In this document: piece after piece, positions 1 to 5,800 of the stretch
How the letters are laid out: each line of letters begins with the position of its first letter
How positions within the stretch are numbered: position 1 is the stretch's first letter
Notes under the pieces: generated by a model
Told to the model about the DNA's origin: nothing
The model's input: only the letters and a program-made list of their open reading frames with translations
Database searches by the model: none
DNA from: an uncultured Ruminococcus sp.
GTDB taxonomy: Bacteria; Bacillota; Clostridia; Oscillospirales; Acutalibacteraceae
DNA length: 7,717 bases
NCBI GenBank assembly: GCA_902772795.1
Contig: CACYBZ010000060.1
Coordinates: 1-7,717, forward strand
Direction of reading: 5' to 3'
Position numbers and translations under genes: made by a program

Positions 1-2624
1 CCACCTGAGCTAAAACTTTTCATTGTCGCTATAGTGTCAGTCATATCTACCAGTTTCATGGATACCTGTGAACAATCGTTTGCCGATGTTTCTCCGACAA
101 TGACACTGCGGCTTGTTGTACCGCCCTTCGGAGCTATGGAGTAGGTGGTTTTCATGACTTTATCATTTGTTGACTTGTCGCCTGCCTGAAGTCTTGTGGT
201 AATCAGCATCATATTGTGACTGCCATTGAATGTCACTTCGGGAATACCACTACCGCCACCCTGAGATATTGTGTCTGATATGGTGGCTTGCTTGACAACA
301 AAATCTTTTTCCACCGCTACCCAGAAACTGGTATTTTTGGTGGATTTTATGACAACACGCAGAATATATTTGCCGTCATCGTCGAAAGTGTGGCTGATAT
401 GGGTTGTATCTACCCAACCATCTGTGAGCGGAATCCATTGCCATGAGCCTGCTTTTCTGTAAGAAAACTTGAACACAAAGTATTTTGATATATCAATCGT
501 TGCATCTGTCCATATATCCACAGGGGATTTTGCCGTACCCGTTTCGGGATTGGTTTTCAGATAAAATTTCCATTTTTCTTTAGGACGGGGTTTTGTCGGT
601 TTTTGTGTAGGTGCCTCAGTAGGCTGGGTAGGATCTGTGGGAGGGTCTGTCGGGGCTGTAGGAGGGGCTGTGGGAGGGTCTGTCGGAACTGTGGGAGGGT
701 CTGTTGGAGGGTCTGTCGGGACTGTGGGAGGGTCTGTCGGTTCGTCTGTGGGGTCATCGGGTATATTCGGCATGGGAACATCAATTTTTCCTGCATTGGT
801 GCATTGATTTCTCTTGTTCGGATAAGTATCTGCACCACCGCCGCCGTTACCTTCTTCATCAGGACTACCGGCTTTATCCTCTGTTTTTTTCATTTGTTTA
901 TCCATCCACCAGTCGAATAATAATCCAGCACCAAGTAAAATACCGCCAACGGCAATAGCTGCACCACCTGAAAGCACAATAGCCGCAGCAACACCGCCGG
1001 CTCCCAAGGCAACATCACCTATATCTTTTATCATTCCGTTGCGGACATAGTCTACTTTTTCGTCAACGGAAACTTTACTGTTCGGGGCATCGAGTACTTT
1101 TTCCAGATTATAAAAACTACTTGGGTCGGCTCCGTTATATCCGGCACTTACATGATTAATCATATTTGCTGTACTTTTCACTGCAGCTGCACCGGCATAG
1201 GCTTTGCTCGCAGCAGACGCAGTAACGGAAGCTACAGGATGTGACTTTTCGATAGCAACACTGGTAATATCCGCCGCCCATGCACCTACTGCACCGGCAT
1301 CCCAACCGTCAAAACCACTTTCCAGTTTTATCGGTTTGCGGGCAGAAACATCGCTACTGCTTCCAAGTTCATCATCAGCGTCTACTTCTGCTTCTCCGTC
1401 AGTATCATTTGCTTCCTCAAGCAATTTGGTAAGTATACCTTCCTGGATATCTTCAGCAGAAAGAATTACCCTGTATTTTACTTCCATTGAACCGTCTTCA
1501 CGTTCAGTACAGCTGTAATTGCTGACTTCACCTGTGGCTTCCGAACCCTCATAAGCATGGATTCGGATACTTTCCTCACCGTCCAGAAAAACATTTCCTG
1601 TGTTTCTGTCGATAACAGGATAACGGTAGGACATGGTAAAGTCTGTATTTTCATCAAACTTATCGATATCCGAACCATTATTTTCAATCTTGAAACTTTC
1701 CTTTACTGTGTCAATATCAAGCTGAGGGTCGTAATATTCTTTGTCGCATTTCTGATACATTATCAGTTCCTGCATGGTAATGGAATGAATTTCTTTTCCT
1801 TGTGTATCCAAAGCAACAGAGAATTTCTGTTCTTTACCTGCCGAGGAAATGACTAAATTTCCGCTGATTTTGGAAATATTGTCTTTTTTCATGGCGGTAA
1901 AGTTGGGTGTAATCTTGACATTGATACTTTCATTGGTCTTCATCGGTGTTTCGCTGACACCCGGAGTTAAATTGACATAGTTCTGAATGGCATTGTCTGC
2001 ATAAATACTGACACTGCTCAGACTGTTGCCAATATTGGTTATCATGTAATTCTGTTCCAGTGTATCTGCATCGGAAGATGTCAAATCACAGGTAAAATTC
2101 AGTTTTTCATCGGGTAAATTCAGCTTGACTGTCAGTTCATTGTCAAGAACATCACCCATACCTTCTTTGACATAAGCCTTTACCGGTAATGTGTATTCAT
2201 TTTTTTCTGCCCTCTGGGCAAATACCGAAAGTTTGACTTTCGTACTTTCTCCTGCGGTAAGCAGGGTGGGCTGTGTTGCCGAACCTGATTCGATAAATCC
2301 TAAATAGATATCACTGTACGGATTATCTACCGAAAGGAAAAATACCGCATTTTCTGTTCCTGTGTTCTTGACTGTAACATAGCAACTCTGGTCAAAATCT
2401 CTTTTGATGTTAAAGGAAACATCAGTAATTTCCAGTGTCTGGCTATGTTCCTTGTCTTTTTCAAAGACACTCAGCAGTTTGTCAGACATCGCATTGATTC
2501 TGACTTTCTTATTGGTTGCCACAGTGGTTGGTGTTTCAGCAAAAGCTATCGGTACTGCTACGGAAACCAACATGGTCGCCGTCAGTATGGCAGATACCAG
2601 CTTTTTGCCAAAGTGTTTCTTCAT
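1..2624 (-). CDS. Large secreted multidomain surface protein with internal glycine-zipper segment (3' end beyond window)
   Basis: The frame is open from ATG at 2624-2622 to the left edge without a stop, giving 874 visible residues. The start is set by an AGGAGG site seven bases upstream and by the signal peptide that follows at once (residues 1-29, ending A-F-A). Residues about 50-400 look like three beta-sandwich regions, each with a V/I-x-N-x-G strand signature (KNTG near 86-89, TNIG near 196-199, ENNG near 314-317), as in CARDB/NEW3-type extracellular folds. Residues 403-425 are acidic and 430-520 are Ala/Ser rich. Residues 538-570 form an uncharged Gly/Ala segment, followed by DWWMDK and lysines. 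A Gly-rich stretch and a Pro-Thr linker (622-676) lead to an Ig-like module (685-778) of the type repeated in the neighbouring protein, a GGGSG spacer (near 789-793), and an unrecognised domain running off the edge. The function is not recognisable; a surface adhesin or scaffold role is inferred. It may share a transcript with the gene upstream. Confidence 0.9.
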   Translation of the reverse strand, partial: MKKHFGKKLVSAILTATMLVSVAVPIAFAETPTTVATNKKVRINAMSDKLLSVFEKDKEHSQTLEITDVSFNIKRDFDQSCYVTVKNTGTENAVFFLSVDNPYSDIYLGFIESGSATQPTLLTAGESTKVKLSVFAQRAEKNEYTLPVKAYVKEGMGDVLDNELTVKLNLPDEKLNFTCDLTSSDADTLEQNYMITNIGNSLSSVSIYADNAIQNYVNLTPGVSETPMKTNESINVKITPNFTAMKKDNISKISGNLVISSAGKEQKFSVALDTQGKEIHSITMQELIMYQKCDKEYYDPQLDIDTVKESFKIENNGSDIDKFDENTDFTMSYRYPVIDRNTGNVFLDGEESIRIHAYEGSEATGEVSNYSCTEREDGSMEVKYRVILSAEDIQEGILTKLLEEANDTDGEAEVDADDELGSSSDVSARKPIKLESGFDGWDAGAVGAWAADITSVAIEKSHPVASVTASAASKAYAGAAAVKSTANMINHVSAGYNGADPSSFYNLEKVLDAPNSKVSVDEKVDYVRNGMIKDIGDVALGAGGVAAAIVLSGGAAIAVGGILLGAGLLFDWWMDKQMKKTEDKAGSPDEEGNGGGGADTYPNKRNQCTNAGKIDVPMPNIPDDPTDEPTDPPTVPTDPPTDPPTVPTDPPTAPPTAPTDPPTDPTQPTEAPTQKPTKPRPKEKWKFYLKTNPETGTAKSPVDIWTDATIDISKYFVFKFSYRKAGSWQWIPLTDGWVDTTHISHTFDDDGKYILRVVIKSTKNTSFWVAVEKDFVVKQATISDTISQGGGSGIPEVTFNGSHNMMLITTRLQAGDKSTNDKVMKTTYSIAPKGGTTSRSVIVGETSANDCSQVSMKLVDMTDTIATMKSFSSG
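291..572 (-). other. Single Ig-like / Y_Y_Y-type module in the left-hand protein (residues 685-778)
   Basis: After the Pro-Thr linker the chain shows F-x-F-x-Y-R-K followed by a W-x-W strand, then a D-D-G-K-Y-I-L-R-V-V strand. This has the same layout as the modules of the neighbouring protein (Y-x-Y-x-Y-R, W, then G-x-Y-x-V-R-V). It is therefore probably the same fold family, resembling triple-tyrosine or PKD-like beta sandwiches. The assignment rests on pattern only. Confidence 0.65.
597..761 (-). repeat. Pro-Thr linker (residues about 622-676) encoded by short DNA tandem repeats
   Basis: The protein reads as repeats of PTDPPT, PTVPT, PTAP and PTQKPTKP, a typical extended linker of secreted Firmicute proteins. 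At DNA level, near-identical 18-base units starting TGTGGGAGGGTC on the plus strand occur at 636-653, 669-686, 690-707 (one change) and 723-740, with a partial unit at 708-719. Such repeats can gain or lose units by slippage. Threonines are possible glycosylation sites. Confidence 0.9.
915..1013 (-). other. Glycine-zipper hydrophobic segment (residues 538-570)
   Basis: Thirty-three residues with no charged side chain, rich in Gly and Ala with repeated G-x-x-x-G or similar spacing, encode a likely membrane-active segment or short helical hairpin. A GG pair (553-554) near the middle could be the turn. It is flanked by Asp/Lys on the N side (IKDIGD) and by DWWMDKQMKK on the C side. Glycine zippers are known from membrane-spanning parts of channels and of some secreted toxins. 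Here the segment lies between extracellular-looking beta domains, so its role is unknown. Confidence 0.75.
2538..2624 (-). other. Sec signal peptide of the left-hand protein
   Basis: The first 29 codons encode a basic N-region (MKKHFGKK), a hydrophobic core (about residues 9-26, AILTATMLVSVAVPI) and an A-F-A cleavage motif before Glu30. This is a standard type I signal peptide. There is no lipobox cysteine, so I do not expect a lipoprotein. Confidence 0.9.
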
Positions 2625-2631
2625 ATTTTTT

Positions 2632-2637
2632 CCTCCT
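2632..2637 (-). promoter_or_regulatory. Strong Shine-Dalgarno site AGGAGG
   Basis: On the minus strand the sequence reads AAAAGGAGGAAAAAAT and then ATG. The perfect AGGAGG lies seven bases before the start codon, which fixes the start of the left-hand gene at 2624. It also shows that this gene can be translated independently of the one upstream. Confidence 0.9.
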
Positions 2638-2712
2638 TTTCCGCCCGGGCACCTGCCCCTGAAAATCACTCCCCCCAAAAAACGAGCGTCAGCGAGCCCT
2701 GAAAAGTTTTGT

Positions 2713-2732
2713 CGAACTTTTTCAAAAGTTCG
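2713..2732 (-). repeat. Perfect inverted repeat, 9-bp stem, with a competing upstream stem
   Basis: CGAACTTTT (2713-2721) is the exact reverse complement of AAAAGTTCG (2724-2732). The same CGAACTTTT arm can instead pair with AAAAGTT at 2702-2708. The two structures exclude each other. Confidence 0.75.
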
Positions 2733-2738
2733 TGGGGT

Positions 2739-2757
2739 CAAGGGGCAACGCCCCTTG
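2739..2757 (-). repeat. Perfect inverted repeat, 8-bp GC-rich stem
   Basis: CAAGGGGC and GCCCCTTG pair perfectly around a three-base loop. The core closely matches the hairpin at 2765-2785 (CAAGGGC versus CAAGGGGC), as if one unit were duplicated and drifted. Confidence 0.8.
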
Positions 2758-2764
2758 TGGGATT

Positions 2765-2785
2765 TTCAAGGGCAAAGCCCTTGAA
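2765..2785 (-). repeat. Perfect inverted repeat, 9-bp stem
   Basis: TTCAAGGGC and GCCCTTGAA pair perfectly around a three-base loop. No U-run follows on either strand, so a plain intrinsic terminator is not supported. It shares the CAAGGG/CCCTTG core with the next hairpin. Confidence 0.8.
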
Positions 2786-2800
2786 CGCATAATTTATTCA

Positions 2801-2821
2801 AAATTTGCCCAAAGCAAATTT
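2801..2821 (-). terminator. Hairpin just after the stop of the right-hand gene, possible weak terminator
   Basis: AAATTTGC pairs with GCAAATTT (8 bp, five-base loop) beginning four bases after the TGA stop. On the minus strand the stem runs into TTTTGAATAAATT. It is AT rich and lacks a clean U-run, so it could be a weak terminator or only a 3'-end stabiliser. Confidence 0.4.
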
Positions 2822-2824
2822 CAA

Positions 2825-5800
2825 TCACTGTACATATACCTGAATATAGTCTGTCCGTTTAGTTGCCCCTGTGGAATCCGTTACCGTTGCTCTGATTTTA
2901 TAGACTCCTGCTTTGTCCGCTGAGAACAGGGTTATCGCACCACCGTTATAGAATTCTGTCCACTGTCCTGTACCTGTCAGACAATATTCATAACGGTAAG
3001 TCTTTGTCCCTGTACCACCTGTAGAATTACATATCAGTATCGTATCCGTATCTACCGCAATATGGTCGGGCATTGCCGAGATGACACAAGTCGGCTTCGG
3101 ATTGACTGCAACCGACAAGACAGCACTCTTTTCTGCACCTGCACTGTTCCTTGCCGTTACTCTCACATCGTAGACACCCTCTGTATAGAACTTACAAGCC
3201 TGTACCGTGTTTTCTGAAAAGCTACTTGCTGTCTTCCACTTGGAATCCCCTTTAAGTCTGTATTCATACTTATAGGTATAGGTATCCTCTGCACCATAGG
3301 ATATCTTTGCGGTTATCCTGACTTCTTTTCCCGATGTTACCTCGGAACGGTCTGACGAAATATTCAGCACATAATCCCATACGGTGACACTTTTCTGTAC
3401 TTTTACGGTTATTCCTGTATCGTCTGTGATATATGCCGTAACGGTATATGTACCTTCTTTGTCGCCTGCAAAGGTAATCCTGCTGTCTGTACTGTAATCC
3501 CTGAGTACCTTTTCCGTATTGTCAAAAGAACTCTTTACAGTAAACTTATACTTCGGTGTACCTGTGGCATAATTGGAACTGGCGGTAAATGTACATTCCT
3601 GTCCTATGCTAAGACTGTTGGTACTACTATATATACTTCCTTCCAGTGTGTGAACAACAGGATATCTGACATAAAGGGTGATTATCTTTCCTTCGTAACC
3701 TACTCCGCCCGTACCTGTGGTATTGCCTATGGTAAGACCGTTGTTATCCTGAGCGGACGCTCTGATGTGATAAGTACCCTCTGCCGAAAATTTGAACTTC
3801 AGAACAGTATTCTCTGTATAGCCACTGTAAACCAACGGCTGCCATGCTCCGTTGTCTTTCTGGAATTCATACATGAATTTGACGGGCTTTGCTCCTCCGT
3901 TGATATATGCATTTAATGTTACCTCTGTATTGGGAACAACATCTGTTTCGGACAGGAAATAGGTAAGTTCCATTTTCTTGACAAGTACGTTGATATTGGC
4001 AACAGATGTCACACCATTCTTATCCTTTGCGGTTACTTTCAGTTCGTACATACCTGCATATGCGGCATACTGGTCTGAAGTAGCACATTGTTTTGTGGTG
4101 AATTTTGCCGTATTTTCACTGCTGTAATCCTGCAAGGTGTGCCATGTAGAGGACAGACATTCTCTGTATGCAAACTGATAGGTATAGTCTGATGTATCTC
4201 CTTTCAGGTTCTTGAAAGCTGCGGTAAGATGAATATCTTCTCCCACATAGACGTTCGGATTGTCCGCAACAAGCTGGACGATTGCTCCTGTTACCGCTAC
4301 CGTTTTTGTCGAAATGGAACGGTTACCTGCGTTATCGGTAGCAATTACCCTTACTGTATAGTTGCCTGACTGACTGAATGTCATATTGGCTGTTGTGTTT
4401 TCTCCGCTGTACAGATTTCTCCATGTGGTATCACTGACACTCTTATACTGATATTTGTAGGTTGTCCCGTTACCGAAATAATTTGCTGTGGCTTTGAGTG
4501 TCTTTTCCGCTCCCAAATCCGCCGTTTCGGGGGCTGTCAGCGTAACAACAGGCTTCTTGATGGTAACTGTCTTGACTTTTGTGAATTTCAGAGAAGTATC
4601 CTTGTTATATCTTGCGATTACTCTCAGCTGATAAGTGCCTGTTTCGGCAAAGGTGAGCGGATACTGCGTAACAGACGCAAATTTTTTGATAGTCGTCCAG
4701 TTTGTTTCGCCTGATTTTCTGTATTGATACTGATAGGAATAATCATTGCCCACATTTTTGATATTGGCAACAATATTGAATTCTTCGTTAAGAACAGGAG
4801 CTTTACTGGTAGTCACTTCCAGTTCATGCTGGATAATCGTAAAGGACTGTATCTTTTCTGCGGTATTTTCGGCATCGTCTTTAATTGCCACTCTTATCTG
4901 ACAAGTACCTGCACGGTTAAATGTAAATGTCGTTTCTCTTTCTGTACTGAAATCCTGAATCATCTGCCATGTATCGGCATTTTCTTCTTTGTACGCAAAC
5001 TGATACTGCTTGTTCTTGCCGAAATTCGTGCCGTAACCCGTAATCGTGACGGTATCTCCGAATCGGGGTTTCTCGTTGGAAACGGTGATTTTTGCACGGG
5101 GTGCAGTAACTTCAACGTCCTGCTGTTTATAAACCTGATTGCCTGCCTTATCCGTAACCGTCGCCCTTACAGTAAAGTTTCCGTCTTCTTCAAAGAAATA
5201 GGACAATGTGGAAAGATTGTCAGGATTGGGAATGGTTCTCCAGTCTGCGTCCTCTGCATTTACCTTTTCCTTTTCTGTATAGGCAAAAGTATACGTGTAA
5301 TCGGGAACACCGTTGGAAGCCGTATTCTTGAATGTGTATGTTCCTGCTCCTGTACGCTTTACATCAAAAGTATTTCCCAATGCATAGTAAATGGTAAACG
5401 TCACTGATGTATTTCCGCCGTACTCTCCCATGCCGTATACCGTTATGGTCGCATCGCCTGTATGATAACTGCCGTTGGAATAATATACCTTATAGTCCTT
5501 GTTCTCCGTCAGTTCTTTTCCGTTGTCATAGACTTTCACATTTGCCCTTGCCTGATAGGTATACTGTACATAACGGTCATAAATGATTTCACAGTCACCT
5601 ATCTGTGTACGGGTGTCTTCTATCGTTTCACATGAATAACCTCTGTCCACAAAAGCCTTATGCAGATAAGAATTTTCAATAACATATCCTGTAAACTTGC
5701 TCTTGTCAAGATTATCTACCGCATAGTTATCCATGGAAAGCACACTGCCATATTCCTTAATTGAAGTAAGACTCTTACAATTATAGAAAGCATAAGTTCC

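Larger units (their letters stand above)
2625..2824 (-). other. Intergenic spacer with tandem perfect hairpins
   Basis: This 200-base gap lies between two minus-strand genes. Going downstream on the minus strand it contains four perfect inverted repeats (2821-2801, 2785-2765, 2757-2739, 2732-2713), an alternative stem at 2721-2702, a direct repeat CGAGC-x5-CGAGC (2683-2697), a T6G6 tract (2682-2671), a GCCCGGGC palindrome (2643-2650) and the AGGAGG site. I find no convincing -35/-10 pair. The spacer resembles multi-hairpin intergenic repeats that I associate with Ruminococcaceae genomes, which is a recollection and not a search result. Confidence 0.75.

Noticed and set aside
636..740. CRISPR-like array
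   Set aside because: The units are contiguous, in frame and without unique spacers; they encode a Pro-Thr linker.
557..920. Short frames on both strands across the PT-linker repeats
   Set aside because: The Gln/Pro/Leu-rich and Arg/Cys/Gly-rich products are alternative frames of the same DNA repeats. The PTDPPT reading is in frame with a long open gene.
1..2624. Polymorphic toxin interpretation of the left-hand protein
   Set aside because: Glycine zippers occur in some toxins, but no toxin domain, LXG/WXG start, or immunity-like neighbour is visible. The protein begins with a normal Sec signal and continues into an Ig-like module.
2404..2784. Plus-strand frame spanning the signal peptide region and the hairpins
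   Set aside because: It covers the start of a real minus-strand gene with a perfect ribosome site and then reads through palindromes; no domain is visible.
2625..2824. A promoter for the left-hand gene in the spacer
   Set aside because: TTGAAA-like boxes occur (for example at 2824-2819 on the minus strand), but none has a reasonable -10 box at 16-18 bases.
4724..5407. Plus-strand open frame of 227 codons
   Set aside because: It lies wholly antisense to the Ig-like array, whose minus-strand frame shows clear repeated modules. The plus-strand product is Cys- and Phe-rich without a recognisable domain, typical of a shadow frame.
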